Source of the DNA: Aplectana chamaeleonis
Lineage: Eukaryota > Nematoda > Chromadorea > Rhabditida > Cosmocercidae
DNA: 64,000 bases
Assembly (NCBI GenBank): GCA_029168955.1
Contig: JAPDOI010000359.1
Coordinates: 471,501-535,500 of the forward strand
Direction of reading: 5' to 3'
Shown: in pieces, positions 46,401 to 57,890 of the stretch
How positions within the stretch are numbered: the stretch's first letter is position 1
How the letters are laid out: each line of letters begins with the position of its first letter
Made by a program: the position numbers and the translations under genes
Notes under the pieces: model-generated
The model's input: only the letters and a program-made list of their open reading frames with translations
Databases searched by the model: none
Told to the model about the DNA's origin: nothing

Positions 46401-49400
46401 TTGGCAGACTTTTAGTTGGGTCGCGAACACGTTCCCCGGCGCTTGGCGCGCTTTTGGTTAGGTCACGCACACTCTCCCCTGCGCTTTGCGCATTTTCAGT
46501 CGGGTCCCGTGCACGCTCCCTGGCGCTTGGCGCACTTCCAGTCAGGTCCCACACACGTTCTGTGGAGTTTGGCACACTTCCAGCTGGGCACCATACACGT
46601 TCCCCGGCGCTTGGCGCACTCACAGTTGGGTCCCGCACACGTTCTCCGGCGCTTAGCGTGCTCCCAGTTAGATCCCGCCCACTTTCGCCGGCGCTTGGCG
46701 CGCTCCCAGTTGGGTCCCGCACACTTTCTCCGGCGCTCGGCGCTCTATAATTGGGGTCCCGCACACGTTCTCCGGCGCTTAGCGTGCTCCCAGTTAGATC
46801 CCGCCCACTTTCCCCGGCGCTTGGCGCACTTCCAGTTGAGACCCTCACGCTTTCCTCGGCGCTTGGCGCACTCCCAGTTGGGTCACGAATACGTTCCCCG
46901 GCGCATGGAGCACTTCCAGTTGGGTCCCGCACACGTTCCCTGGCGCTTGGCGCACTCGCAGTTGTGTCTCGCACACTTTTCCGGGCGCCTGGTGCCTTTT
47001 CAGTCAAGTCCTGCACACGTTCCACGGCGCTTTGCGCACTCTTGGTTGGGTCTCGCACACGTTCCTTGGCGCTTGGCGCACTTCCAGTCAGGTCCCACAC
47101 ACGTTCTGTGGCGTTTGGCACACTTCCAGTTAGCACCGTAGATGTTCCCCGGCGCTTGTCTCACTCAGATTTGGGTCCCGCACACGTTCCTCGGCGCTTG
47201 GCGCACTCACAGTTGGGTCTCGCACACTTTTCCGGGCGCCTGGTGCCTTTTCAGTCAAGTCCGGCACACGTTCCCCGGCGCTTGGCGCACTCTTGGTTGG
47301 GTCTCGCACACATTCCTTGGCGCATGGCGCACTTCCAGTCAGGTCCCACACACGTTCTGTGGCGTTTGGCGCACTTCCAGTTTGGCACCGCAGATGTTCC
47401 CCGGCGCTTGTCTCACTCACATTTGGGTCCCGCACACGTTCCTTGGAGCTTGGCGCACTTCCAGTCTAGTCCCACACACGTTCTGTGGCGTTTAGCACAC
47501 TTCCAGTTGGGCACCGTAGATGTTCCCGGCCGCTTGTCTCCCTCACATTAGGGTCCCGCACACGTTCCTTGGCGCTTGGCGCTATTCCAGTCAGGTCCCA
47601 CACACGTTCTGTGGCGCTTGGCACATTTCCGTTCGGATTCCGCACACGTTCCCCGGCGCGTGGCGCACTCACAGTTGGGTCTCGCACACTTTTCCGGGCG
47701 CCTGGTGCCTTTTCAGTCAAGTCCCGCACACGTTCCCCGGCGCTTGGCGCACTCTTGGTTGGGTCTCGCACACGTTCCTTGGCGCTTGGCGCACTTCCAG
47801 TCAGGTCTCACACACGTTCTGTGGCGTTTGGCACACTTCCAGTTGGGCACCGTAGATGTTCCCCGGCGCTTGTCTCACTCACATTTGGGTTCCGCACACG
47901 TTCCTCGGCGCTTGGCGCACTCACAGTTGGGTCTCGCACACTTTTCCGGGCGCCTGGTGCCTTTTCAGTCAAGTCCCGCACACGTACCCCGGCGCTTGGC
48001 GCATTATTGGTTGAGTCTCCCACACGTTCCTTGGCGCTTGGCGCACTACCAGTCAGGTCCCACACACGTTCTGTGGAGTTTGGCACACTTCCAGCTGGGC
48101 ACCGTACACGTTCCCCGGCGCTTGTCGCACTCACAGTTGGGTCTCGCACACTTTTCCGGGCGCCTGGTGCCTTTTCAGTCAAGTCCCGCACACGTTCCCC
48201 GGCGCTCGGCGCATTCTTGGTTGAGTCTCCCACACGTTCCTTGGCGCAAGGCGCACTTCCAGTCAGGTCCCACACGTTCTGTGGCGTTTGGCACACCTCC
48301 AGTTGGGCACCGTAGACGTTCCCCGGCGCTTGTCTCACTCACATTTGGGTCCCGCACACGTTCCTCGGCGCTTGGAGCACTCACAGTTGGATCTCGCACA
48401 CTTTTCCGGGCGCCTGGTGCCTTTTCAGTCAAGTCCCGCACACGTTCCCCGGCGCTTGGCGCATTCTTGGTTGAGTCTCCCACACGTTCCTTGGCGCAAG
48501 GCGCACTTCCAGTCAGGTCCCACACACGTTCTGTGGCGTTTGGCACACCTCCAGTTGGGCACCGTAGACGTTCCCCGGCGCTTGTCTCACTCACATTTGG
48601 GTCCCACACACGTTCCCTGGCGCTTGGCGCACTCACAGTTGGGTCCCGCACACTTTCCGGGCGCCTGGTGCCTTTTCAGTCAAGTCCCGCACACGTTCCC
48701 CGGCGCTTGGCGCATTCTTGGTTGAGTCTCCCACACGTTCCTTGGCGCTTGTCGCACTTCCAGTCAGGTCCCACACACGTTCTGTGGCGTTTGGCACACC
48801 TCCAGTTGGGCACCGTAGATGTTCCCCGGCGCTTGTCTTACTCACATTTGGGTCCCGCACACGTTCCCTGGCGCTTGGCGCACTCGCAGCTGGGTCTCGC
48901 ACACTTTTCCGGGCGCCTGGTGCCTTTTCAGTCAAGTCCGGCACACGTTCCCCGGCGCTTGGCGCACTCTTGGTTGGGTTTCGCACACGTTCCTTGGCGC
49001 TTGGCGCACTTCCAGTCAGGTCCCACACACGTTCTGTGGCGTTTGGCACACTTCCAGTTTGGCACCGCAGATGTTCCCCGGCGCTTGTCTCACTCACATT
49101 TGGGTCCCGCACACGTTCCTTGGAGCTTGGCGCACTTCCAGTCTGGTCCCACACACGTTCTGTGGCGTTTGGCACACTTCCAGTTGGGCACCGTAGATGT
49201 TCCCGGCCGCTTGTCTCCCTCACATTAGGGTCCCGCACACGTTCCTTGGCGCTTGGCGCTATTCCAGTCAGGTCCCACACACGTTCTGTGGCGCTTGGCA
49301 CATTTCCGTTCGGGTTCCGCACACGTTCCCCGGCGCTTGGCGCACTCACAGTTGGGTCTCGCACACTTTTCCGGGCGCCTGGTGCCTTTTCAGTCAAGTC

Positions 49401-51698
49401 CCGCACACGTTCCCCGGCGCTTGGCGCATTCTTGGTTGAGTCTCCCACACGTTCCTTGGCGCAAGGCGCACTTCCAGTCAGGTCCCACACACGTTCTGTG
49501 GCGTTTGTCACACCTCCAGTTGGGCACCGTAGACGTTCCCCGGCGCTTGTCTCACTCACATTTGGGTCCCGCACACGTTCCCTGGCGCTTGGCGCACTCG
49601 CAGTTGGCTCTCGCACACTTTTCCGGGCGCCTGGTGCCTTTTCAGTCAAGTCCGGCACACGTTCCCCGGCGCTTGGCGCATTCTTGGTTGAGTCTCCCAC
49701 ACGTTCCTTGGCGCAAGGCGCACTTCCAGTCGGGTCCCACACACGTTCTTTGGCGTTTGGCACACCTCCAGTTGGGCACCGTAGACGTTCCCCGGCGCTT
49801 GTCTCACTCACATTTGGGTCCCGCACACGTTCCTCGGCGCTTGGCGCACTCACAGTTGGGTCTCGCACACTTTTCCGGGCGCCTGGTGCCTTTTCAGTCA
49901 AGTCCCGCACGTACCCCGGCGCTTGGCGCATTATTGGTTGAGTCTCCCACACGTTCCTTGGCGCTTGGCGCACTACCAGTCAGGTCCCACACACGTTCTG
50001 TGGAGTTTGGCACACTTCCAGCTGGGCACCGTACACGTTCCCTGGCGCTTGGCGCACTCACAGTTGGGTCTCGCACACTTTTCCGGGCGCCTGGTGCCTT
50101 TTCAGTCAAGTCCCGCACACGTTCCCCGGCGCTTGGCGCATTCTTGGTTGAGTCTCCCACACGTTCCTTGGCGCAAGGCGCACTTCCAGTCAGGTCCCAC
50201 ACACGTTCTGTGGCGTTTGTCACACCTCCAGTTGGGCACCGTAGACGTTCCCCGGCGCTTGTCTCACTCACATTTGGGTCCCGCACACGTTCCCTGGCGC
50301 TTGGCGCACTCGCAGTTGGGTCTCGCACACTTTTCCGGGCGCCTGGTGCCTTTTCAGTCAAGTCCGGCACACGTTCCCCGGCGCTTGGCGCATTCTTGGT
50401 TGAGTCTCCCACACGTTCCTTGGCGCTTGTCGCACTTCCAGTCGGGTCCCACACGTTCTTTGGCGTTTGGCACACCTCCAGTTGGGCACCGTAGACGTTC
50501 CCCGGCGCTTGTCTCACTCACATTTGGGTCCCGCACACGTTCCTCGGCGCTTGGCGCACTCACAGTTGGATCTCGCACACTTTTCCGGGCGCCTGGTGCC
50601 TTTTCAGTCAAGTCCCGCACACGTTCCCCGGCGCTTGGCGCACTCTTGGTTGGGTCTCGCACACGTTCCTTGGCGCTTGGCGCACTTCCAGTCAGGTCCC
50701 ACACACGTTCTGTGGCGTTTGGCACACTTCCAGTTGGGCACCGTAGATGTTCCCCGGCGCTTGTCTCACTCACATTTGGGCTCCGCACACGTTCCTCGGC
50801 GCTTGGCGCACTCACAGTTGGGTCTCGCACACTTTTCCGGGTGCCTGGTGCCTTTTCAGTCAAGTCCCGCACACGTTCCCCGGCGCTTGGCGCATTATTG
50901 GTTGAGTCTCCCACACGTTCCTTGGCGCTTGGCGCACTTCCAGTCAGGTCCCACACACGTTCTGTGGCGTTAGGCACACTTCCAGTTGGGCACCGTAGAT
51001 GTTCCCCGGCGCTTGTCTCACTCGCATTTGGGTCCCGCACACGTTCCCCGGCGCTTGGCGCACTCTTGGTTGGGTCTCGCACACGTTCCTTGGCGCTTGG
51101 CGCACTTCCAGTCAGGTCCCACACACGTTCTGTGACGTTTGGCACACTTCCAGTTGGGCACCGTAGATGTTCCCCGGCGCTTGTCTCACTCACATTTGAG
51201 TTCCGCACACGTTCCTCGGCGCTTGGCGCACTCACAGTTGGGTCTCGCACACTTTTCCGGGCGCCTGGTGCCTTTTCAGTCAAGTCCCGCACACGTTCCC
51301 CGGCGCTTGGCGCATTATTGGTTGAGTCTCCCACACGTTCCTTGGCGCTTGGCGCACTTCCAGTCAGGTCCCACACACGTTCTGTGGAGTTTGGCACACT
51401 TCCAGCTGGGCACCGTACACGTTCCCCGGCGCTTGGCGCACTCACAGTTGGGTCCCGCACACGTTCTCTGGCGCTTAGCGTGCTCCCAGTTAGATCGCGC
51501 CCACTTTCCCCGGCGCTTGGCGCGCTCCCAGTTGGGTCCCGCACACTTTCTCCGGCGCTCGGCGCTCTTCAATTGGGGTCCCGCACACGTTCTCCGGCGC
51601 TTAGCGTGCTCCCAGTTAGATCCCGCCCACTTTCCCCGGCGCTTGGCGCACTTCCAGTTGAGAACCTCACGCTTTCCTCGGCGCTTGGCGCACTCCCC
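43440..51698 (+). repeat. satellite zone with CCGGGCGCCTGGTGCC monomers
   Basis: Blocks of five to six monomers, containing ACACTTTTCCGGGCGCCTGG, TTCTTGGTTGAGTCTCCC and GGCACCGTAGA(T/C)GTTCC types, recur about every 250 bp. Larger copies correspond at 44450/47540 (about 3.1 kb apart) and 47520/49197 (about 1.68 kb apart). The zone carries the longest open frames of the window on both strands simultaneously, which is the clearest sign that they are not selected. Confidence 0.85.
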
Positions 51699-51705
51699 TC
51701 CTGTA

Positions 51706-51766
51706 TGACACGTGCCGAGTGCGAGATCTCAATACCTCCAAATAAGCGAGATATAAGCCACCACCA
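51706..51766 (+). mobile_element. LINE 3'-end-like tail at the right edge of array II
   Basis: Directly after the last monomer. AGTGCGAGATCTCAATACC then CAAATAAGCGAGATATAA resembles the tail at 22095-22172 in the same orientation. Only about 60 bp are recognisable. Confidence 0.35.
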
Positions 51767-51838
51767 CGGGCCCGACATACTTCACTCATCACCACGGGCC
51801 ACACCCCCTACCAGACTTTCGGACTCTATAGCGGCTAG

Positions 51839-52398
51839 ATGGATGGACGAATTTCAACCGCGTCGCCGCTCTTCACTTCCTTGCTGGTCTTCTCCTCATT
51901 CTGGTTCGCTCTCGTGCAGCAATTGCGAATGAGGAGAAATATGTACAGGCATGAGACATCTCGTCCGCTAAATTTTTTGCACTCGAAATATAGGCATTCC
52001 CCTCATGTGTCACCTCATCGTGGTGAAGGGGTGAACATTGATGATCAGGATCCGTCCTGTGAAATGGGCAATGGCACAAACGGTCACGTAGTTCGACGTA
52101 GCATCAGTTCATCTAATGCGAGAACGGGCGGCTCCTGGATAGCACCGGCTCTGCACTCCGGGAGTAACCAGACAACAAATTATGTTTCTACATTCGCCAA
52201 CATGATAAAACCGGCCCGAAATCGGATGTGCTTTCCCACGACGCACGGAGATGCCGCTACCGAGGACGGAAGAGGAACTGGACGGGGCGTCATAGGAAAA
52301 TCCCAAACCCAACGTGAACAATGCCTGTGCATCTGCTCTTACAACTGTCGCACGGCTGCATCCGACGCAGATATCAGAACGCTTTTCCATCAGTCCAG
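51839..52398 (+). pseudogene. RTE-like 5' coding region and start of the endonuclease domain
   Basis: An open frame from the ATG at 51839 (preceded by CGGCTAG) reads through to CLCICSYNCRTAASDADIRT, then LFHQSR, the first conserved segment of the endonuclease. At about 52389-52404 the 8-bp string AGTCCAGA is tandemly duplicated, throwing the rest out of frame. The N-terminal part has no recognised domain and may be partly untranslated. Confidence 0.6.
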
Positions 52399-53127
52399 AA
52401 GTCCAGAAGAGTCAAATACGATGTCATTTGCTTGCAGGAAACGAAAGCTAAAGAAGCGTATACGAGAAAGACCGATCAAGGAGACTCACTGGTGATGGGA
52501 CAGAAAGCGGCTGCCAAGAATATCGGGGGAGTTGGCCTCCTTGTGCATCTTGCAGTTCAACCGATTGTTAATTCTCACAAAGTTCTGAGTTCCCGTATAG
52601 CTGTGCTGCGACTGAAGATCACGCAGAAGACCGTTATCTCGATCGTGAACTGCTATGCCCCTACAGATTTAACCGGGGAGGAAGAAAAGGACGCTTTCAA
52701 TTCTGAGCTAGAAATGGCTGTGAGGCAGGAGAAGAGCTACTACAAGTACATCTGTTGTGACTTCAACGCGACCGCGGGCAACTCAAGTGACGACACCTGG
52801 AGACTAGGTCAGCATGGAGACGGAGTCAGAGATATTATTGGTTTCCGTATGCTGGATCTGATGTCGTCATGCAATTTGTTTCATGGAAACTCCCTTTTCG
52901 AAAAGGAAAAGCATCGGCGATGGACCTGGGAAAGTCCCAACGAGCAAACCCACTCGGAGCTCGATCACGTTCTAACCAATCGCAGATGGAGTCTGATGGA
53001 TACAGGAGTGGTGCCATCTTTCGACCTCGGATCCGACCACCGACTGCTTCGGGCCAAAATACGTCTCAATACCCACATCCTCAAAAGGGATACCCGTCGA
53101 CCCGCCCCGATTCGTTTCCCTCGTTAA
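52399..53127 (+). pseudogene. RTE-like endonuclease domain
   Basis: AP-endonuclease-type domain. Motifs in order are KYDVICLQETKAK (catalytic Glu), NIGGVGLLVHL, IVNCYAPT, YICCDFNATAG (Asp and Asn), RRWTWESPN, SELDHVLTNRRW and DLGSDHRLLRAKIR (catalytic Asp-His). All the expected catalytic residues are present. A frameshift at about 53115-53128 separates it from the linker, whose frame starts with MRQLFEAAIQVYPR at 53129. Confidence 0.88.
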
Positions 53128-53128
53128 A

Positions 53129-55110
53129 ATGAGGCAGCTTTTTGAGGCCGCGATTCAGGTTTACCCAAGGACGATAGCCGAGAATCCTAATGCAGACTAC
53201 GACGAACTGACTAATGGTCTTCTCCACTGTGCGAAAGTGGCGATGGAGCAGCGAGGGACCGGAAAAGAAAGACTAAATCCTTTAGCGCAATAAATGTTCA
53301 AGCGTCGAAGGGAGTTCAGAAGAGACCCGTCATCAACACACTCAAAAAAGTCGACGATCAATAAAGCATGTCGTGTAGCAGTCAGGGAATCCCTGAGGGA
53401 GTACCGAAAGAATAAACTTGTGTCAACCGTCTCGCAAAAACGTAGTCTGAAACTCTGCCGCAGGCACATGACAGACCAACGACCCATGACTACGTTCTTG
53501 AAAGATGAGAACGGAAGGCCTCAAACAGCAAGAGCGGACATGGAACGCATCGTGACAGATTTCTACACCGATATCTATCGCTCGGCGACTCCTGTTCCGA
53601 GATGCCCATCTATTGCGGACGAGCCGGTGCCACCGATCCTGGCCGCTGAAGTCAAGAAAGCTATAAAGTCGCTGAAGAAGGACACTGCTTCCGGTCCCGA
53701 TGGCATTTCAGCCGAAGTTTCGAGAGCAGGAGGTGGCGCTAGGTACAAGTTACTGGCTAAAAATTTCAACTCTTATCTCGAGGCTGGTGTCGTACCTGGT
53801 CAGTGGAAAAGCTCCAGAACAGTTCTAATCTTCAGGAAGGGGACAAAACTATCGCCCCATCGCTCTGCTGCGAGTTCCACATAAAGTCTTCATCAAGATC
53901 AACCTTAATCATTTGGAGGCCATCATGGATTCCTACCAGACAGTGGAGCAAGCTGGGTTTAAAAAAGGTTTCTGTTGTATGAACCACATTCACACCGTTT
54001 CCCAGCTGATCGAGCGTAGTCGAGAATACAAGTTGCCGATGTGCTTATCATTTGTTGACTACAAGAAGGCATTCGACTCAGTGGAGACTAATGCTGTTAC
54101 ACGCAGGAGTCGACCCCTCATATGTCGACATACTGGAGCAGTGCAACAATGGAACCTCAACAACAATACAACTGTTCGAACGTAAGCTGCTCATCCCAAT
54201 CGAGAAGGGTGTTCGGCAAGGCGACAAGACCTCACCGAATCTCTTTACAACGGCACTCCAACATGCAATGGGTGAGCTTGACTAGGACAACATAGGCCTG
54301 CTCATTGACGGGAAGTATCTATCAAACCTGCATTTTGCAGACGACATATTGCTTATAAGCAAGAGTACGGAGGAGCTGAATTTGATGCTGAATGAGCTGG
54401 ACCAAGTGAGCAGTTCTATTGATTTTGAGATGACCATGCGGAAGATCCAGGTGATGGTCAACAAGTGGTGTGACGACTGACAGGTGTTTCTTCATGGAAA
54501 CGTCGTCACCAAAGTGTACACCTACGTTTATCCAGGACGTGAGATGAACATGACGAACGAGCTCACGTATGAAATTAGACGTCGAAGAAGGTCTGTGTGG
54601 GCCGCTACGGGTAAGATTCGAGAAGTCGATAGTGAGATACGCGATGTCAAGCTGCGGGCTCACCTTTTCGATTCCACAGTGCTTCCGGCTTCGTGCTATG
54701 GCTGCGAGACCTGGGCTCACAACAAACGGGTTTGTGTGGCTATGAGGACTACGCACAGGGCGCTGGAAAGATGTCTCCTGAGAACTAGACGGAGGATTTA
54801 GAGGCAGCAACGTCTGAGCAGTGAGGATCTCTGCAAAATGTCAAGAATCCGCGACCCGTTGATCCACATCGAATCCGCCAAGTACAAATGGGCAGGACAT
54901 GTCGTGCGCAGAACGGTTGACAGATGGAGTACCAGGCTCACTCAGTGGTACCCTCGAGATGTCAAAAGAGCACTACGCCGACCAGCGACACGTTGGGCTG
55001 ATACGATTAGAAAATCATTCAAACAAAGAGATTTACCGCACTGGATGACTGTTGGTAATTCCAGAGAAGAATGGAGCGAATGTGGTCCACATCGAGAAGA
55101 TCACCGATGA
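53129..55110 (+). pseudogene. RTE-like reverse transcriptase and C-terminal domain
   Basis: The frame from 53129 has a TAA at 53291 and continues to KKAIKSLKKDTASGPDGISA (RT fingers) and VPGQWKSSRTVLI. A shift near 53840-53850 leads to NYRPIALLRVPHKV, EQAGFKKGFCCMNHI and LSFVDYKKAFDSVETNA (motif A). A shift near 54090 leads to the last frame, with IPIEKGVRQGDKTSPNLF (motif B) and LHFADDILLIS (motif C, FADD at 54334-54345). Stops at 54283, 54478 and 54799 break this frame. The C-terminal segments LRAHLFDSTVLPASCYGCET, KYKWAGHVVRR and PATRWADTIRKSF are typical of nematode RTE. Ends at 55108. Confidence 0.88.
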
Positions 55111-55113
55111 GGA

Positions 55114-55540
55114 TGGACCATCAAAGGTATCAAAGATGATATAGACATTTTTAAAGAGCTATATCTCTGTTTATAGTGGGTTCTGAGCAATTCCAGAGAT
55201 ACCCTTGTGATCAGCCTGTGACTGTCTCCAACGTCAGCTTAAAAACTGAAAAATTGTTCCCTGAGTGTTCTATGCCTCCAAGTGAGCAAATCTGACCAAA
55301 CGAGAGTACAAAAGGGCTCGCACGATGTTTACTCGCCCATAACTTTTTAAAGAAGCAAATTATCACTAAAACATTCTCCGAAATTCTCCGTACCAGAGAA
55401 AATCTGCCAGATTTTACGTGATTTTTTGTAAACTTCGTTTTCAGAGAATTTTGAGCGAAAATGCCACAAGAAGGGATCTTTCTTGCAGTAAACCGAGTAA
55501 ACGCCTGTGAAATGAATGTAACGCGCTCAGCAGCAGACAG
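55114..55540. other. no feature seen
   Basis: AT-leaning sequence without repeats or frames I can support. Confidence 0.4.
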
Positions 55541-55541
55541 C

Positions 55542-55680
55542 ACGTCACGGAACGTGTGCAGTACCTCAGTAGGAGTGTGCGCGACATCATGGAATGTGTA
55601 CAGAATCTCAGCGTAAGTGTCCAGGACATCATAGAAAGGGTGCGCGATTTGGGTCGAGCGATACGCATTCGTTACGTTTT
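55542..55680 (+). repeat. 42-bp tandem repeat with coiled-coil-like frame
   Basis: ACGTCACGGAA, ACATCATGGAA and ACATCATAGAA occur at 55542, 55584 and 55626, an exact 42-bp spacing. The plus frame reads VTERVQYLSRSVRDIMECVQ, then NLSVSVQDIIERVRDLG, with hydrophobic residues at heptad positions, to a TAG at 55682. The sequence is unlike the satellite. It may be a decayed coiled-coil exon; there is no clear acceptor. Confidence 0.45.
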
Positions 55681-56049
55681 TTAGTACAAATGAGTGCGAA
55701 TAACAGCGTCACGTGTACCGCGACGTTGAGTGCGCGCGCATATAGAAGCGTTGAGTCTTTCTATTAAGGGCGCTCGTATTTTCCGCACTCGCGCGCACTC
55801 TGAATCGGCACGCGCATTATATCAACGGTGTGTGCCGGCACTCTCGTCCTTAAAAGCATTGTTGAGTTCGTGTGTCACGCACTTTGTCCGCGCATCGGGT
55901 TTGTGCGCGCGCACTCCAGACAGGAACACGCGCTTTTGAAGTGGTGTATCCTCTGAATAAAGTCGAAGTTCCCATCACTCAGCGCGCGATGCTGCTTCAT
56001 TCGTCATCCCTCGCTTTTGCGTTGTCTCCAGTTCTGAGAGTTCTGACCA

Positions 56050-56490
56050 AGAAATAGCCGCGAAATATCCCACCGGGCTCCACGGCTATTTCCGGCTTTT
56101 CACATAACGGATAAGAAATAGCCGGGAAATATCTAGCCGTCTCAGGCTCTCCGAGCCTTTATCCGGAGCCGTCAGCGGTTGGGCGATGCCTCCAGAGGCT
56201 GAGCGGGGCCCAAGTACTTCAAACTTCTCGGAATGGAAATTTACGACTAAATTTTACTAGATTACGACAAAAATTTAGTAAATTACCAGAGAATTTTACT
56301 AGATTTGGGCAAAGATTATTCGAAAATTTCACGTAAATCTCTAAAATTTATTCGAAATCTAGTAAATTTTACTAGTATTTTACTCGTATTTTCACTAAAA
56401 TTTACCAGTGTTTTACTAGTCTTTTTTTTTACTAAAATTTACTGGTAAATTACTCGTTTTTTACTAAAAATTATTACGATTTCGAACACT
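56050..56490. repeat. degenerate short-period repeats
   Basis: GAAATAGCCG.GAAATAT is repeated at 56051 and 56109. Then, from about 56240 to 56480, a degenerate AT-rich tract of ATTTTACTAG/TTTACTCG/AAATTTAGTAAAT words follows. Confidence 0.75.
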
Positions 56491-56639
56491 TTTTCAATAC
56501 ACTCATTTTATTACAAATAACGATGCAACACTATATAATTATATTTCATCTCAATTTAAAAAAGAATACAACCGTCACACTTGCATATTTAACAGAAATA
56601 TTAATTCACGAGCTCCATCACACCAATGACCGGATTCAC

Positions 56640-57064
56640 AGACAGAAAAAAAAACAAAATTCTACTTACAGAGATGCACTGTGTTTCAAATTACTTGCGA
56701 AAACCAAAAAACACCTACTCAGACGCTCTCGGTTGTTCAAATAGGATTTCGATTGCCGAAAGTGCAGCTTTATTAACTACACAGTTAATTTCAAGATCAA
56801 ATATGATATAATTATCAACTCTTCTACACCAAATCCTAGAATCTTCCTTTCATAATAGTTTGATACCCTTCTTCTCGCAACATTTATCTGGCTAGGTTTT
56901 GCCAATAATGGCTTTATCAGACTTTCAAAAATGCAATAACTTTTGCGCTAACAATAAGTACAAATATATTATACAACGCTAGAAAAACATACCAAATTCA
57001 AAAATGATTGGCAGCGAGAGGGTTGAGAGCGCTGACTATCGTAGGTGTTACAGGGTGTTATAGA
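56640..57064 (+). mobile_element. left long terminal inverted repeat (about 420 bp)
   Basis: Matches the reverse complement of 59028-59440 over most of its length: CACCTAC..GATTTCGATTGCC(G/A)AAAGTG, CTACACAGTTAATTT, CAAATCCTAGAATCTT, TAGTTTGATAC(C/T)CTTCTTCT, GCCAATAATGG, AACAATAAGTACAAA and AATGATTG(G/C)(C/T)AGCGAG..GTAGGTGTTACAG. Identity is about 70-75%. The pair delimits a decayed element of about 2.8 kb, or two inverted solo copies. Confidence 0.65.
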
Positions 57065-57590
57065 CAATACATACGACAATTATGGTGATGTAGGCGTTGC
57101 TCACCAGCCGCATTAAAGAATGAAAATTCTCATGGTGATTCTCAAGTGAGGGAGTAGAGGCTCGGTTATACAGGGAGTACCAAATATTTTAGAATAATCT
57201 AGTAAATCGATTGTTCGCCACAATCTCGGAATTATTTAAGCTCTCTTTGGTGTTCAGACATCAAGTAAGGGGAAAACATTCTATAATCCATAGCAGACTG
57301 GAAATTTTCCCATTCACAGATTCAAAGTTATCTTTACTCTGCCATCAATTAAGGAAAGCTTGAGGACTGCTTGATGTCTGAAAATCGAATACAGCGCACG
57401 CCATTCTGTCATTGAAACGAAAAAATATTAATTGGCTGAAATATTCGAGATCATTCGGTCCTCACTATGCTCGGTGTCAAGTGATTAATCTCACCAAATC
57501 GTTTTTTTCGCTTAATAACCTTAACGAATCAAGTGTCGGTGAAGGGTGAAGTACCAACACATCGGTCAAGGGCGCGCTATCACATCTATG
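57065..57590. other. interior of the long-TIR element, unassigned
   Basis: AT-rich and gene-free as far as I can see. CAAGTAAGGGGAAAACATT and CAATTAAGGAAAGCTTGAGG with nearby TCAGACATC/GATGTCTGA give a small inverted repeat at 57256-57380. Confidence 0.4.
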
Positions 57591-57597
57591 GCCTAGT

Positions 57598-57890
57598 GCA
57601 TAAGGTGCGTCCGAACGAGAATGGCTGCCCATGCGGCCGGCGTTCTTGGCAGGCGGCCGTCGCGTTCGCCGCTCTCGGACGAGCATGCGAAAAGTCCCCA
57701 CCGCCATCGACAACGAACGAGGCCGGCACCGGCTGGCAGCAAGCACTGCGCCGATCAATCAGTGGGAGAGGGGACGGCCGTCGTTGAAATCCAACACTCG
57801 TCCGAGGGCGACACATGCGACGGCCGCCTGCCAAGCACGCCGACCGCGTGGGTCGCCATTCTCATTCGGGCACACTTTACTTCCCGCGAC
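57598..57890. repeat. foldback of about 290 bp
   Basis: The arms GCGTCCGAACGAGAATGGC then GCATGCGGCCGGCGTTCTTG and CAGGCGGCCGTCGCG are inverted at 57780-57890 (GCGACGGCCGCCTGCCAAGC, ACGCCGACCGCGTGGG and GCCATTCTCATTCGGGCAC). GC-rich centre. A fragment of the family lies at 12374-12420. Confidence 0.8.

Larger units (their letters stand above)
22258..51698 (+). repeat. 42-bp satellite, array II (29.4 kb)
   Basis: About 700 monomers of the same 42-bp family as array I, in the same orientation. The right edge is abrupt (GGCGCACTCCC then CTCCTGTATG). Subfamilies occupy different zones: CTTCTACTTGGGTCC monomers at 22.3-25.5 kb, CTCTCAGTTGGATCC/CAGTTAGATCTCG blocks at 25.8-41.8 kb, GCACCGCAGATGTTCC blocks at 33-44 kb, and TTTCCGGGCGCCTGGTGCC blocks at 44.5-51.4 kb. 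Some monomers are 41 bp (GGGGTTGGC instead of GGGGTTTGGC), which shifts phase between higher-order units and explains why long frames jump between frames. ORFs up to 669 codons on plus and 647 on minus overlap each other throughout. I regard none as a gene. Confidence 0.96.
51767..55113 (+). mobile_element. RTE-like non-LTR retrotransposon (inactive copy)
   Basis: About 3.3 kb with an endonuclease followed by a reverse transcriptase, in the order and with the motifs of nematode RTE elements. The coding region is broken by at least four frameshifts and four stops. The 5' limit is uncertain; I place it near the end of the tail-like sequence at 51766. The 3' end of coding is at 55108 with little 3' sequence. 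The element abuts the satellite edge, so it may have inserted at or near the array boundary. Confidence 0.88.

Noticed and set aside
22258..51698. CRISPR-like repeat/spacer array
   Set aside because: Monomers are contiguous 42-bp variants without constant repeats separated by unique spacers, and the context is eukaryotic.
1..51698. Telomeric or subtelomeric repeat array
   Set aside because: The monomer has no TTAGGC or related telomere unit, and no such tract occurs elsewhere in the window.
22258..51932. Numerous ORFs up to 669 codons in array II
   Set aside because: Same periodicity artefact. The longest plus and minus frames overlap each other (44359-46372), and the 49923-51932 frame simply runs on past the array edge.
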